A stretch of DNA of 64,000 nt from Vreelandella aquamarina (GCF_900110265.1 NZ_FODB01000002.1:34888-98887); one strand, 5' to 3'. Shown: positions 48,548 through 58,635, counted from the first letter of the stretch. Numbers and translations: made by a program. The notes: generated by a model from the letters alone, not told the origin.

Positions 48548-49621
48548 ATGTCAGATCAACAGGTTAGTAACCTTAACGTCCTTGCACAGGATGTTCTTAC
48601 CACCCCAGAAGCACTGAAAAACGCTATCCCCTTAACGGAAAGCGCCGAGCGTTCGGTTATCGAAGGCCGTCAGACCATCCAAAACATTCTAGATGGCAAA
48701 GATCCGCGTTTGCTCGTGGTCGTTGGCCCCTGCTCTATTCACGACGTTGAAGCAGCGCTTGATTATGCCCGCCGCCTGCGCACTCTGGCTGATCAAGTGA
48801 GCGACAGCCTCTATATCGTGATGCGTGTCTATTTCGAAAAGCCGCGGACGACCGTGGGCTGGAAAGGGTTAATTAACGACCCGCACCTGAACGACTCTTT
48901 CGAAATTGACGAAGGCCTGCACATTGCCCGCAAACTGCTGGTCGATTTAGCCGAAATGGGTCTGCCGCTAGCTACTGAAGCGCTTGACCCCATCTCTCCG
49001 CAGTACCTGCAGGACTGCATTAGTTGGTCAGCCATTGGTGCCCGCACCACCGAGTCACAGACTCACCGTGAAATGGCCTCCGGCCTCTCCTGCCCGGTTG
49101 GCTTTAAAAACGGCACCGATGGTAGTCTGGATGTGGCGATTAACGCACTGCAATCTGTCGCTAACCCGCACAACTTCCTGGGCATCAACCAGGCAGGCCA
49201 AGTGGCGATTATCCGCACCCGCGGCAACGCCTATGGCCACGTGGTCCTGCGCGGCGGCAATGGTAAGCCCAACTATGATAGCGTGAGTGTTGCCCTGGCA
49301 GAGAAAGAGCTTAAAAAATCTAATCTCTCTGCCAACATCATGATCGACTGCTCACACGCAAACTCGAATAAAGATGCCGCGCTGCAGCCACTGGTACTGG
49401 AAAACGTGACCAACCAGATTCTCGAAGGCAATACCTCGATTATCGGCCTGATGGTGGAATCCAACATTGGCTGGGGCAATCAAAAAGTGCCTGCAGACTT
49501 AAGCCAGCTGCAGTACGGCGTATCGATCACCGATGCCTGCATCGACTGGGACACCACAGTGGAAACGTTCACCCGTATGAACGAGAAACTAGCATCGGTA
49601 CTGGCGAAACGCATCGCGTAA
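48548..49621 (+). CDS. aroG: 3-deoxy-7-phosphoheptulonate synthase (class I)
   Basis: 357 residues, the AroF/AroG/AroH family length. First enzyme of the shikimate pathway, joining PEP and erythrose 4-phosphate. Motifs: LVVVGPCSIHDVEAALDYAR, RVYFEKPRTTVGWKGLINDP, GARTTESQTHREMASGLS, VGFKNGTDGSLDVA and the metal-site MIDCSHANSNK. Which aromatic amino acid inhibits it cannot be read reliably, so the symbol is generic. A standalone gene with its own promoter and a strong terminator. Confidence 0.94.
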   Translation: MSDQQVSNLNVLAQDVLTTPEALKNAIPLTESAERSVIEGRQTIQNILDGKDPRLLVVVGPCSIHDVEAALDYARRLRTLADQVSDSLYIVMRVYFEKPRTTVGWKGLINDPHLNDSFEIDEGLHIARKLLVDLAEMGLPLATEALDPISPQYLQDCISWSAIGARTTESQTHREMASGLSCPVGFKNGTDGSLDVAINALQSVANPHNFLGINQAGQVAIIRTRGNAYGHVVLRGGNGKPNYDSVSVALAEKELKKSNLSANIMIDCSHANSNKDAALQPLVLENVTNQILEGNTSIIGLMVESNIGWGNQKVPADLSQLQYGVSITDACIDWDTTVETFTRMNEKLASVLAKRIA

Positions 49622-49640
49622 CGAGCCACCGCTCTCAAAA

Positions 49641-49675
49641 ACGTCCCGCTGAGCGCTGCTTAGCGGGCGTTTTTT
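49641..49675 (+). terminator. intrinsic terminator after aroG
   Basis: ACG-t-CCCGCT ... AGCGGG-CGT with an 11-base loop, followed by six T, 20 bp past the stop codon and before the convergent dinG end. Confidence 0.88.
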
Positions 49676-49702
49676 ATTGCCAGAACCTAACGCCCCTATC
49701 AC

Positions 49703-51832
49703 CTATGCCTGTATATCGCGCCTGAAAGGCGGCAACGCATCTAATAGCGCCTGGCCATAGCGGCGCGTAATCACCCGCCGATCCAGCAGCGTAATGACTC
49801 CCCGATCGTTCTCTTTACGGATTAAACGACCACACGCCTGCACCAGTTTAATCGAAGCATCCGGTACGCTAATGCGCATAAACGGGTTACCGCCCTGGCT
49901 CTCGATCCATTCGGCAAGCGTTGCCCCAACAGGGTCATCCGGCACCGCAAACGGCAGCCGGGTAATCACCACGTGGGTGAGATAATCCCCCGGCAAATCG
50001 ATACCCTCGGCAAAGCTAGCTAAGCCGAAAATCACGCTGCCCTTACCGCTATCCACCGCCGCTCTGTGTCGCTCGATGAGTTCTCGTTTGGGCAGCGCGT
50101 CTTGCGCCAAGATGCGCTCTTTTGCCGCAGCAGGCAGAGCCTTTTCCACCGCACGTAGCTGAGCGCGAGAGGAAAACAGCACCAGTACCGCCTCCTCCTC
50201 ACCTAGCTGCGACACAAAGCGCACAATGGCGTTCTCATGGGCATCCCGGTCACTGGGGTCCGTTGCCTCTGCGGGCACCCGCAGAACCGCATTGGCGTAA
50301 TCAAACGGGCTAGGAAGCGCCTGATAACGGTAGCGGTTAGCTAAACCAGCCCGCTCCTGCAGGCGCTCAAAACGGCCAAGCGCCGTGAGCGTTGCCGAAG
50401 TGACAACCGCCCCGTGGCAGCGCCCCCATAGGTGCTTGGCAAGCGTGTGCGCTGCAGAAACCGGGCTTGCTGAGAACTCAATCTCTGGTTCGCCCGCCAC
50501 ACGACTGAGCGTTATCCACCGTGCGCTGGGTGGCGCATTGGCGGCATCCTGTTCACTAAACGCTTGCCACAGCGCATGAGCCTCCAGGGCGCGACCATGG
50601 AGCAACGCTATTAGAGGCAGCCACGTTTCCGCCTGGTCACGGTCCAGGCCGGTCTGTTTATCCGGGTCCAGGCTTTCGCGCAGAATATCGCTAATGCTTT
50701 CTAGACTTCTCGACAGGGTGGCAAACATGACTAGCAGCTGCTGCGCCTGTTCGCGCAGCGCCTCGGGCACTTGGCCTTTTTCAAAACGCTGCTGATGGGT
50801 CGCCTCTTCATCTGCCAGACCATTTTCACGCCCTGCCAGCTGATGCCCCATGCTAAACACGTCACCCAGCGCAGGCTCCAAGCTATGCAGCAGCTCAGGC
50901 AGCCCTGCCAGTAAGCGAGCAATGGTGGGCTGTACCGCCAGGCCCTGGTTCAAATCCGTCAAACTACTTTTCAGGGTTTTTAGCCAGCGCAGACAGCCGT
51001 GCACCGCAAAGCGGTGGGCGAAATGGGACAGCGCCTTATCCGGCAGGTGGTGACCTTCATCGAAAATAAAGATGCAGTCGGCAGGATCTGGCAGAATCGC
51101 ACCACCCCCAAGGGCAAGATCCGCCAGCACGAGGTCGTGGTTAGCAACGATAACATCCGCATTTTCCAACTCTCGACGAGAGCGGAAAAAGGCGCAGGCA
51201 CCAAAATGCCCGCAACGGCGACCGGTGCACTGGCGATGATCCACCGTCAGCTGACGCCAGTGGCTGTCTTCGATAGACACCGGCCAGGTATCGCGATCGC
51301 CTTCCCACTCGCCTTTACCGTAGGCCTCCGCCATATCGGTGGCCAGTACGTTAAAGTCGCTGCTATCAGCTTGAAGGGATTGCTCGAACAGCGAAAGGGT
51401 TGGGTTGGGCTCACTACCCTCCAGCGCTTGATCCAGCCGCGCCACGCAGACGTAACGGCCGCGACCTTTCGCTAGCGCATAGCGAAAGGCAACACCGCTA
51501 TGGCTAGCCAGCGACGGCAGGTCTTGATTCAACACTTGCTCTTGAAGGGCAACGGTGGCCGTGGAGACAATGAGCCGTTTGCCTTGTGCCTTGGCTATAG
51601 GCAGCCCCGCAATGAGATAAGCCAGCGTCTTGCCCGTGCCGGTACCGGCTTCCAGCACGCAAACGTGGCTATCGCTAACGCGCTTTCCCTCGCTGTCGCA
51701 CTCGATATCACCTAGGGTGCGGGCGATTTCAGCAATCATTAAGCGCTGCCCGTAGCGTGGTGTCAGCCCTAGCTTTTCCACCACGTTACGGTAGGCTTGC
51801 TGAATATCGTTTTTAAGCGCGTTATCCAGCAT
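49703..51832 (-). CDS. dinG: ATP-dependent DNA helicase DinG
   Basis: 709 residues (E. coli 716). An XPD-like superfamily 2, 5'-3' helicase that resolves R-loops and D-loops. Walker A is EAGTGTGKTLAYLIAG; the Fe-S cluster cysteines lie in CTGRRCGHFGACAFF and a further Cys upstream (GRYVCVARL); the DEAH-like box is FIFDEGHHLPD; motif VI is VQACGRLIRKENDRG. It lies 5 bp downstream of the DEAD-box helicase gene on the same strand. No LexA box was seen at its start, which sits directly behind that gene. Confidence 0.95.
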   Translation of the reverse strand: MLDNALKNDIQQAYRNVVEKLGLTPRYGQRLMIAEIARTLGDIECDSEGKRVSDSHVCVLEAGTGTGKTLAYLIAGLPIAKAQGKRLIVSTATVALQEQVLNQDLPSLASHSGVAFRYALAKGRGRYVCVARLDQALEGSEPNPTLSLFEQSLQADSSDFNVLATDMAEAYGKGEWEGDRDTWPVSIEDSHWRQLTVDHRQCTGRRCGHFGACAFFRSRRELENADVIVANHDLVLADLALGGGAILPDPADCIFIFDEGHHLPDKALSHFAHRFAVHGCLRWLKTLKSSLTDLNQGLAVQPTIARLLAGLPELLHSLEPALGDVFSMGHQLAGRENGLADEEATHQQRFEKGQVPEALREQAQQLLVMFATLSRSLESISDILRESLDPDKQTGLDRDQAETWLPLIALLHGRALEAHALWQAFSEQDAANAPPSARWITLSRVAGEPEIEFSASPVSAAHTLAKHLWGRCHGAVVTSATLTALGRFERLQERAGLANRYRYQALPSPFDYANAVLRVPAEATDPSDRDAHENAIVRFVSQLGEEEAVLVLFSSRAQLRAVEKALPAAAKERILAQDALPKRELIERHRAAVDSGKGSVIFGLASFAEGIDLPGDYLTHVVITRLPFAVPDDPVGATLAEWIESQGGNPFMRISVPDASIKLVQACGRLIRKENDRGVITLLDRRVITRRYGQALLDALPPFRRDIQA

Positions 51833-51837
51833 GCCCG

Positions 51838-53112
51838 TTACAGCATGCCTTCCGGCGGATGTTCGCAGGGCAGCTTACCGTTAATGTAGCGCTCAATCTC
51901 TGGCAGTGAGAAGGCGTCTTCTTCACCAACAAAGCTGATGGAGACCCCTTTGGCGCCCGCGCGGCCAGTACGGCCAATACGGTGGACGTAATCTTCAGGG
52001 TCTTCTGGCAGCGTGTAGTTGATAACGTGACTGACGTCTTCAATATGGATACCGCGACCCGCGACATCGGTGGCGACCAGCACCTGAATCTCTCCCTCGC
52101 GGAAGCTTTCCAGCGTTTTAATACGCTGGTTTTGAGGCACATCGCCGGACAGCATAGCCGCGCTGACACCCGCTTTTTTCAGCAGATCGTCAAGCTTGCG
52201 CACCAAATCACGGCGGTTACCGAAGACCATGACGCGCTCAAAGCTCTCCTGCTCCAGTAGCTTCACCAGCAGCCGCTGCTTATCGTCATCGGAGACAAGA
52301 TAGACACGCTGGTCGATATCCGCCTGATTCTCAACGGTCACTTCGATCTCGACATGCGCCGGATCAAGCGTCCATTGGCTCGCCAGATTGAGAATATCGT
52401 CGGTGAAAGTGGCCGAGAACAGGAACGTTTGGCGCTCCTCTTTTTTCGGCGTGTAGCGAACAATGCGCTTCACGTCGGGGATGAACCCCATGGAGAGCAT
52501 ACGATCCGCTTCGTCGAGCACCAGCACTTCGGTTTCAGAGAGGTCGATATCACGCTTCTGATGGAAGTCCAGCAGGCGTCCAGGCGTGGCGACCAGGATA
52601 TCGATCTTCTTGCTCAGGCTATCGCGCTGTTTTTGATAATCCATGCCGCCGACGACACTGGCGACATTAAGCTGAGTAAAGCGCGCAAGCGCCTTGGCGT
52701 CTTTCTCGATTTGCAGCGCCAGCTCACGGGTCGGCGCGATGATCAGCGCGCGGGGAGCCCCCGGCTTTTGGCCCTCCGGTGTGGGCTCTTCGAGAAAATA
52801 GGCCAACACGGAGATCAAAAAGGCGGCGGTTTTCCCGGTGCCCGTTTGCGCTTTACCGACAATATCGCCACCTAACAGCGTGTGGCGCAGTGCTTCCGCC
52901 TGAATGGGCGTGCAGTACTCAAACCCTTGGGCATGAATAGCGCGCATTAGAGGCAGCGGCAGATCAAAGTCATGGAAGCGCCACTTGCCGGCAACGGCGG
53001 GCACCTGAAACTGACGAAGATCCCAGTTCGACTGACGACGACGCGGTTTCCGACGACGACGTTTAGGCTTGCGGTTCTGGGCCGATGCTGTGGTCTGTTC
53101 CGACTCGCTCAT
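51838..53112 (-). CDS. rhlB: DEAD-box ATP-dependent RNA helicase, RhlB-like
   Basis: 424 residues. A basic N-terminal leader ([17 protein letters not shown]) precedes the two RecA domains: Q motif [10 protein letters not shown], motif [12 protein letters not shown], Ia [54 protein letters not shown]. The short C-terminus after [17 protein letters not shown] and the overall length suit RhlB, the helicase of the RNA degradosome, but RhlE-type proteins are possible. It diverges from the small basic protein gene across 145 bp. Confidence 0.88.
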   Translation of the reverse strand: MSESEQTTASAQNRKPKRRRRKPRRRQSNWDLRQFQVPAVAGKWRFHDFDLPLPLMRAIHAQGFEYCTPIQAEALRHTLLGGDIVGKAQTGTGKTAAFLISVLAYFLEEPTPEGQKPGAPRALIIAPTRELALQIEKDAKALARFTQLNVASVVGGMDYQKQRDSLSKKIDILVATPGRLLDFHQKRDIDLSETEVLVLDEADRMLSMGFIPDVKRIVRYTPKKEERQTFLFSATFTDDILNLASQWTLDPAHVEIEVTVENQADIDQRVYLVSDDDKQRLLVKLLEQESFERVMVFGNRRDLVRKLDDLLKKAGVSAAMLSGDVPQNQRIKTLESFREGEIQVLVATDVAGRGIHIEDVSHVINYTLPEDPEDYVHRIGRTGRAGAKGVSISFVGEEDAFSLPEIERYINGKLPCEHPPEGML

Positions 53113-53257
53113 AGGCTGTGTATCTGTCCATTGCTGTGGAGGTTAGGCATCACGAAGTGCGCATTGTACCAGGGGTTGGCGATAAGAGCGCGCCCTGCTG
53201 TCGAAGGAGCACGCTTGCCTGTTAGAATGAGGCATACATTAACCCAAGGAGCGCGAC

Positions 53258-53506
53258 ATGACGCGTAAGAAAAAGACTCGTTCATTAGCGGATAAAGTGA
53301 CTATCCGCACTGGTCGCCGCAAAGATTATAAAAAGTGGCGCCATGAGAACCCTGAGCAGGTGACCTCATCGCGCCGCTTTGTGGCTAAAAAGCAGCAGCA
53401 GCGCAAACTACAAGCCGTGCGTAAACTAGCGCGCCAGCAAAGCGGTCAGCCGATTGCGATTCACCCTGACAAAGGGGGCGACAACTCATCAGGAGACCCT
53501 TCGTAA
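53258..53506 (+). CDS. small highly basic protein of unknown function
   Basis: 82 residues; no family recognised. Almost a third of the residues are Lys or Arg, starting [20 protein letters not shown] and continuing [13 protein letters not shown] and a Lys/Gln/Arg-rich stretch ([18 protein letters not shown]). The tail is acidic to polar. A nucleic-acid or ribosome contact is plausible. AAGGAG lies 6-7 bases before the ATG, and TAGAAT at 53223-53228 could be the -10 box. Its stop overlaps the xthA start by one base (TAATG), so the two are translationally coupled. Confidence 0.7.
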   Translation: MTRKKKTRSLADKVTIRTGRRKDYKKWRHENPEQVTSSRRFVAKKQQQRKLQAVRKLARQQSGQPIAIHPDKGGDNSSGDPS

Positions 53507-54339
53507 TGCGTTTGGTGTCGTTTAATATCAATGGCATTCGGGCACGGCTACATCAGCTTCAAGCGCTGATCGACACTCAACAACCTGATGTCATTGGCCT
53601 ACAAGAAACCAAAGTGCAGGATAGTGAATTCCCCGTGGCTGACGTAGAAGCCATGGGCTATCACGTCTTCTATTATGGCCAGAAAGGGCATTACGGCGTT
53701 GCGTTACTGTGCCGCCAACAGCCGCAGGCGGTGTTTTACGGCTTTCCTGATGATGAAGAGGATGCGCAGCGCCGCATGATTGGCGTCAAGCTTCTCGCCG
53801 ACGATGGCGAAGCGGTCACTGTGTGGAACGGCTACTTTCCGCAAGGCGAGAGCATTGATCACCCCACCAAGTTTCCGCACAAAGCACGCTTTTATCAACA
53901 GCTCGCACACCTGCTTAATACCCAGCATGCTCCTGAAGAGCGGCTGGCGGTCATGGGTGATTTTAATATCTCACCGGAAGACCAGGATATAGGCATTGGC
54001 GAAGCCAACCGTAAACGCTGGCTACGCGAAGGTAAAACCAGCTTCCAGCCCATTGAGCGTGAGTGGCTGGAAGGCATTAAAGCGTGGGGGCTTAGCGACA
54101 GCTACCGGCTGTGCCACCCTAATAACAGCGAGTGGTTCAGTTGGTTTGACTACCGTTCTAAAGGGTTTGATCGAGAGCCAAAGCGCGGCCTGCGTATCGA
54201 CTACATTCTCGTTTCAAAGCCTTTGGCCGAGTGCGTGACAGGCGCAGGCATCGATTACCCGCTACGCGGTATGGAGCGCCCCTCCGACCACGCCCCAACC
54301 TGGAGCGACTTTACATTAACGCTCCCTGTTACTCAGTAG
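53506..54339 (+). CDS. xthA: exodeoxyribonuclease III
   Basis: 277 residues (E. coli 268). AP endonuclease and 3'-5' exonuclease of base excision repair. Endonuclease/exonuclease/phosphatase fold with [14 protein letters not shown], the metal-binding Glu in [11 protein letters not shown], the His/Tyr region, [14 protein letters not shown] (Asp, Asn) and the terminal [11 protein letters not shown] with the catalytic His. It overlaps the small basic gene by one base and ends in an intrinsic terminator. Confidence 0.95.
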   Translation: MRLVSFNINGIRARLHQLQALIDTQQPDVIGLQETKVQDSEFPVADVEAMGYHVFYYGQKGHYGVALLCRQQPQAVFYGFPDDEEDAQRRMIGVKLLADDGEAVTVWNGYFPQGESIDHPTKFPHKARFYQQLAHLLNTQHAPEERLAVMGDFNISPEDQDIGIGEANRKRWLREGKTSFQPIEREWLEGIKAWGLSDSYRLCHPNNSEWFSWFDYRSKGFDREPKRGLRIDYILVSKPLAECVTGAGIDYPLRGMERPSDHAPTWSDFTLTLPVTQ

Positions 54340-54385
54340 TATGTGAAGCAATTAGCAAGAAAATTCAGTAACAAGAAAACAGCCT

Positions 54386-54413
54386 GCCCCTTGTTTAGCG
54401 AAGGGGCTTTTCT
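54386..54413 (+). terminator. intrinsic terminator after xthA
   Basis: GCCCCTT-gtttagcg-AAGGGGC followed by TTTTCTT, 47 bp past the stop. In the other direction the same stem is followed by AGGCTGTTTTC and may also serve the convergent TPR gene. Confidence 0.82.
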
Positions 54414-54415
54414 TA

Positions 54416-55513
54416 TCAACGAAAATTGGCCAGCCACTCTTCCGCTTGGGTATCCCCAAGATTAGCAGCGGTTGTAAGCGCCACCTCTGCTTGCTCATTT
54501 CTCCCCCACCCATAAGCAAGTTGACCCAGCAGGCGCCAGTCATCGGCTGATTGCGTTACTTCAGCGAGCGCTTGCCAAGCGCCCAAGGCATTATCAATAT
54601 GTTTCGCCTGCTGCCAGGCCGTCGCTCGCAAGCGCAACGTCTCTTCGTTGCTAGGAAGCTCGCCTGTCTCAAGCGCTGCCTCTAAATGCTCCGCGGCACG
54701 AGCGGGGGTCCCGCCTGCTAGATGAAGCTGGATAAGAGTAAGGCGCTCATCTGGGGTCGAGAGCTTGCCTAACTGCCACGCCGCCTCCCAGACGGCGGCT
54801 GCTACGCCCAACTGGCCTGCCTGCTGGGCAAGCCCGGCTGCCTGACGCCATGCATCGGCTTCGCTCTCAGCGTTTAAGCCCTTCAACAGCCAACTTAGCG
54901 CCTGCTCATTCTCTCCTGTGTGCCGTAGCACAACATTCGTGAGCGTTTGTTGTTCAGCGCTGAGATCCCCTTGCTCTAGCAGCGGCACCAGCCACTCTAA
55001 CGCAGCCTCCCAGCGCTCCTCTTCGGCCAGCATTCGCACCAACAGCCACGCCGTTTCTGCGTAACGCTCATTGCCCGAGGACTCTGACAACCACTGTTCG
55101 AACAGAGCAATGGCCTCATCACGCTCTCCGGCTGCACGGCGCAGCAACGCCTCATCGCGCAGCCAGCGGCGTACCTGGCTATCGGGAACGCTCGGGCGTT
55201 GGCGAGCGCTGGCCAATTCATCGGCGGCCGCAAGGTTTTCCCCCCGGCGCACAAGGGCGCTTGCCGCTAACTGGTGATAAAGCGCGCTGGCCCACTGGTC
55301 GGCCCGGTTACCGCCAGCCAGCCGCTCAGACTGGGAACGCGCATGGCTAATAATACGGCTTAACACCTCTGGATCTGCCGAACCGCTTGCTTGGCTTGCT
55401 AACTGGCTTTGCAACCCGTTCAGGTCTTGAATAATGTCACCGGGCAGCGGCTCATTGGCCACGGCAGTAGCGCTCATAGCGCTCAGTAACATGATGGCGA
55501 CCCAACGCTGCAT
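54416..55513 (-). CDS. TPR-repeat periplasmic protein of the TonB2-type system
   Basis: 365 residues from the ATG at 55513, where a signal peptide starts (MQRWVAIMLLSAMSATAVA, then NEPLPGD). A longer frame to 55573 adds 20 basic residues before it and cannot be excluded. The mature part is a series of helical TPR-like hairpins, e.g. AIALFEQWLSESSGNERYAE, AAVWEAAWQLGKL, ALGAWQALAEVTQSADDWRL and LLGQLAYGWGRNEQAEVAL. It is the last gene after tonB, the position of the TPR protein in Vibrio TonB2 clusters. Its exact role there is little understood. Confidence 0.82.
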   Translation of the reverse strand: MQRWVAIMLLSAMSATAVANEPLPGDIIQDLNGLQSQLASQASGSADPEVLSRIISHARSQSERLAGGNRADQWASALYHQLAASALVRRGENLAAADELASARQRPSVPDSQVRRWLRDEALLRRAAGERDEAIALFEQWLSESSGNERYAETAWLLVRMLAEEERWEAALEWLVPLLEQGDLSAEQQTLTNVVLRHTGENEQALSWLLKGLNAESEADAWRQAAGLAQQAGQLGVAAAVWEAAWQLGKLSTPDERLTLIQLHLAGGTPARAAEHLEAALETGELPSNEETLRLRATAWQQAKHIDNALGAWQALAEVTQSADDWRLLGQLAYGWGRNEQAEVALTTAANLGDTQAEEWLANFR

Positions 55514-55580
55514 CCCCTTCCCCCGGCTAATATCGTTCACTGGCCTGCTTGGCGATTTTTCTCTACGAGACATGTCACCG

Positions 55581-56333
55581 CTACCTTAACTGGAACTCAA
55601 TACGCTGGGTGGCGCGACGTAGCTGCTGGCTGGGTTCGAACTGCCAACGCGCAATCGCTTCGCGGGCGGCGTCTTCGAAGACCCGACGAGGCTGGGCATT
55701 GGTCACCCGAATAGAGCTACCGTCGACACTACCGTTACGCTGAATGACGAACTCCACCTCCACAAACCCCTCCATGCCACGACGCTGAGCACGGGGTGGA
55801 TACGACGGGTTAACGCGATTCGTCGGCGCCACCTGCCCAACGCTCACCGGTTCATTGGAGGGCGCAGGCTCAGCGGCCGGTGCTGCGTCGCGCTGGGCAG
55901 CGGCGGGCTCAGGGGATGGCGCTGCCGTTTCTGCTGGCTCGGGCGAGGGTTCCGGCGCAGGTTCAGGAGCTGGCTGTGGTTGCGGTGTGGGTTCGGGCTG
56001 AGCCTCGGTCAGCTCGGGCAGCTCGCTTTCTAACTCGACGGGCTCTACCGGCGCGTCAGGCAGCTCTACCTCGGGCAACGCAATCGTACTGGTGGCCACT
56101 GGTGCAGGCGCGGGAGTCGGCATGGGCGGAGGCGCGGGTGCTGCTTGCGCAGGCGCGGGAGGCGGTGCCTCCTGTTCGGGCGCCACCTCCGGTGCTTCCA
56201 CCATGGTCATGGACATCGTCATAATGGGCTCATCGACTTGCTGTTCAGGTGGTGCCACCAGCAGCGCCAGCATCCAGAAGAGTCCAACGGCCAGGGCAAT
56301 ACCGCCTAGCATCGACAACGCATGACGCATCAT
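55581..56333 (-). CDS. tonB: energy transducer TonB
   Basis: 250 residues. An N-terminal signal anchor (MLGGIALAVGLFWMLALLVA) is followed by a Pro/Ala/Glu-rich spacer (about 50-165) that spans the periplasm, and a C-terminal TonB domain with NPSYPPRAQRRGMEGFVEVE, FVIQRNGSVDGSSIRVT and AIARWQFEPSQ. It carries proton-motive-force energy to outer-membrane receptors for siderophores, haem or vitamin B12. The start overlaps the exbD stop. TonB2-type proteins are typically short and encoded after exbB-exbD, as here. Confidence 0.93.
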   Translation of the reverse strand: MMRHALSMLGGIALAVGLFWMLALLVAPPEQQVDEPIMTMSMTMVEAPEVAPEQEAPPPAPAQAAPAPPPMPTPAPAPVATSTIALPEVELPDAPVEPVELESELPELTEAQPEPTPQPQPAPEPAPEPSPEPAETAAPSPEPAAAQRDAAPAAEPAPSNEPVSVGQVAPTNRVNPSYPPRAQRRGMEGFVEVEFVIQRNGSVDGSSIRVTNAQPRRVFEDAAREAIARWQFEPSQQLRRATQRIEFQLR

Positions 56334-56737
56334 GGCGCGCTCCGGCTCGCTGCCACGGCGACCTGCTCGACCCCTGCCTGCTGGAGACGATCCATAACCT
56401 CAATCAGCACACCCGTGGTGGACTCTCGATCGGCTTGAATAACCACCGACCCTTCACCACTGAGCATTCCGGCCACCTGCTGGCCAACACGATGTAGATC
56501 TACCGGCTGGCCATCTACCCATACCGCTCCTTCCGGCGTGACAGCAATCAGCACCTGAGCATCGGGGCGGGGTGTGGCCGCCGACGCTTCGGGGCGGTCA
56601 ATCTCCACCCCGCTCTCCTTGATAAAGCTGGTCGTGACGATAAAGAAGATCAGCATAATGAACACCACATCCAGCATCGGCGTTAAGTTCACCTCATTGC
56701 TGTCGTCGGCAGCCTCTATAGAACGGCGTCTACGCAT
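56330..56737 (-). CDS. exbD: biopolymer transporter ExbD
   Basis: 135 residues from the ATG at 56737 (MRRRRSIEAADDSNEVNLTP), which has GGAGGA at good spacing. A frame to 56755 exists. The single transmembrane helix (MLDVVFIMLIFFIVTTSFI) carries the functional Asp of LTPMLDVVFIML. The periplasmic domain has VLIAVTPEGAVWVDGQPVD and VVIQADRESTTGVLIEVMD. It forms the proton channel with ExbB. It overlaps exbB by 8 bp and tonB by 4 bp. Confidence 0.94.
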   Translation of the reverse strand: MRRRRSIEAADDSNEVNLTPMLDVVFIMLIFFIVTTSFIKESGVEIDRPEASAATPRPDAQVLIAVTPEGAVWVDGQPVDLHRVGQQVAGMLSGEGSVVIQADRESTTGVLIEVMDRLQQAGVEQVAVAASRSAP

Positions 56738-57272
56738 CACTCTCCTCCAAGGCACGCGCTAAGCGGTCATGCAAACGCTGGTCTTCGCGACGGATAACGT
56801 GCTCTAAACGGCTAATAAACAGCATACCCACGACCGCAATGGCCATTCCCGTTAAGGTAGGCAGCGTTGCCCGGGCAACGCCATCGGCCATGGCCCTGGC
56901 TTGGTGGGTATCACTCATCGAAAGGCTATCAAAAACGGCGATCATACCGGTGACGGTGCCCAACAGCCCCAATAGCGGACAGAGCACCACCAGCAGTTTG
57001 ATCCAGGGCAGTGGGCGGCGAAGCTTGGCTACCAAGGCCGCACTCCATACATGACGTAGCGTACGCGCACTCCAACTGCGGTGGTCGCTTCGGGCTGCCC
57101 AGCGACGAACCAGTTCATGGCGCGCGCGCCGCCAACTGATACGGTAGTACCACCAGCGCTCAATCGCCATGGCGAACACCACCACCGCCACCAGCGCAAG
57201 CACGACTAGCACAGCGCCGCCCGCCTCTAACAGCCGCTCTACTGGCTCTAGCCAAAGGGGTAAGGTCGGCAT
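56730..57272 (-). CDS. exbB: MotA/TolQ/ExbB proton channel protein (ExbB2-type)
   Basis: 180 residues. A first membrane segment (LEAGGAVLVVLALVAVVVFAMA) is followed by a cytoplasmic basic region and two further segments with the family hallmark CPLLGLLGTVTGMIAVFDSL and ATLPTLTGMAIAVVGMLFI. The short length is typical of ExbB2 in TonB2 systems. It forms the pentameric channel with ExbD. It starts 1 bp after the larger TtpC-like gene. Confidence 0.93.
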   Translation of the reverse strand: MPTLPLWLEPVERLLEAGGAVLVVLALVAVVVFAMAIERWWYYRISWRRARHELVRRWAARSDHRSWSARTLRHVWSAALVAKLRRPLPWIKLLVVLCPLLGLLGTVTGMIAVFDSLSMSDTHQARAMADGVARATLPTLTGMAIAVVGMLFISRLEHVIRREDQRLHDRLARALEESDA

Positions 57273-57273
57273 G

Positions 57274-58635
57274 CTAGTTCACCGTTTGCCCAGAAAGAGT
57301 GAACTGCGCTTCCAGATGGTCGGCCAACGTGGCGCTGGCTTCGCCTTCAATCACCTGAGTAATAAAACGGCTGCGACTAGAGAGTGCCGTTTGGGCAAAC
57401 AGCAGCGGCACAGCGGTTACCAAGCCCAGCACAGTGGTCACCAACGCCTGGCTGATACCACCAGCCATTAGCTGCGGGTCGCCCGTTCCAAATACCGTAA
57501 TGGCTTGGAAGGTCACGATCATGCCTGTCACGGTACCCAGTAGCCCCAGCAGAGGTGCAATGGCGGCCAGTAATTTAACGATAGGCTGACCACGCTCAAT
57601 CTTCGGCAACTCGGCCAGCACCGCCTCATCTAGCCTCGCTTCGAGCGCTTCTGGCGTTTGGTGCTTATCCATCTCTTTAAAGCGTTCTAACACGCGACCA
57701 AGCGGATTATCTTTGCTTGGCTGATCCAAGTTTTGGCGCTGGCGGCGCACACGCGCACTCACCGTCAGTAGGTAAATATACTGAGCTAACGCAACCAGCA
57801 GCCCGATACCACCGAGCACGACAACGACGTAACCGACGTAGCCTCCTTGCTGAAAGCGCTCCCAGAGCGTGGGCTGTTGCGCCAACGCTTCCAGAACACT
57901 GCCTTGCGTGGGGTCAATGGCAAATTCACGGCTCTCGCCCTGATGGTAAGCCGCTAACAGGTCGCTGATTGCTGTTGGCGTGCGCGGCACTTCGGCGAGG
58001 CTGCTCTCTGCGTCTTGCCCCTTTCTAAGCAGCGCAGACTCGGTAAAGGCAGCAAAATCACCCAGCCGCACGACGCTATGTGACTCTATGTCGCCGCTTG
58101 CATCCGCCACCGGCAGCTCGAGACGCTCGGCACGACCGGTATTCACAGTGAGTGTTGCCAGGCTATCCACCACGGCCTCAATTTGTGAGCGCTCCAGAAC
58201 GTCGACATCATTAAGGCGCGGCGGCAGCGCATCTGCCTCTAGCGTTAGCCAGCTATCGCCGCCTAGATCATTGCGAATTTCTTCACTGTGACGGGCAAGA
58301 TCTGCTAGCAATGAGGTTAACGCTTCTCCCTGCTCCTCTTGCCGCTGGGCAAGCGCTTGGGCCTGCTCGCTTTGCTCATCCTGCTGCGCTTCAAGGGCTG
58401 CCTGCTCTTCTTCAGCCGCCTCATGGGCAGCGCGTGCTTCCTCCAAGGCGGCTTCCAGGCCATCTTGATCTTCTAAGAATGACTGCAGCCGCGCCTGATC
58501 ACGCGCTTGGGCAGCCTCTCGGGCCTCCCTTAGCGACCCAAGTTCATCGCTTTGGGCCATGGCAGCGCTGCTCGTTAATGTGCCAACCAGTAACGTTAGG
58601 CAAAGCCATGCTTTTGGGCGAGAGAATAGACTCAT
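57274..58635 (-). CDS. TtpC-like MotA/TolQ/ExbB family protein with periplasmic coiled coil
   Basis: 453 residues. Signal peptide (LCLTLLVGTLTSSAAMAQ), then a long Glu/Gln/Ala-rich coiled coil (about 30-120) and a globular periplasmic part, followed by a TolQ/ExbB membrane domain: GYVGYVVVVLGGIGLLVALA, then AIAPLLGLLGTVTGMIVTF and GISQALVTTVLGLVTAVPLL. This architecture matches TtpC, the fourth component required by Vibrio TonB2 systems for siderophore uptake. It overlaps the DUF3450 gene by 4 bp. Confidence 0.9.
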   Translation of the reverse strand: MSLFSRPKAWLCLTLLVGTLTSSAAMAQSDELGSLREAREAAQARDQARLQSFLEDQDGLEAALEEARAAHEAAEEEQAALEAQQDEQSEQAQALAQRQEEQGEALTSLLADLARHSEEIRNDLGGDSWLTLEADALPPRLNDVDVLERSQIEAVVDSLATLTVNTGRAERLELPVADASGDIESHSVVRLGDFAAFTESALLRKGQDAESSLAEVPRTPTAISDLLAAYHQGESREFAIDPTQGSVLEALAQQPTLWERFQQGGYVGYVVVVLGGIGLLVALAQYIYLLTVSARVRRQRQNLDQPSKDNPLGRVLERFKEMDKHQTPEALEARLDEAVLAELPKIERGQPIVKLLAAIAPLLGLLGTVTGMIVTFQAITVFGTGDPQLMAGGISQALVTTVLGLVTAVPLLFAQTALSSRSRFITQVIEGEASATLADHLEAQFTLSGQTVN

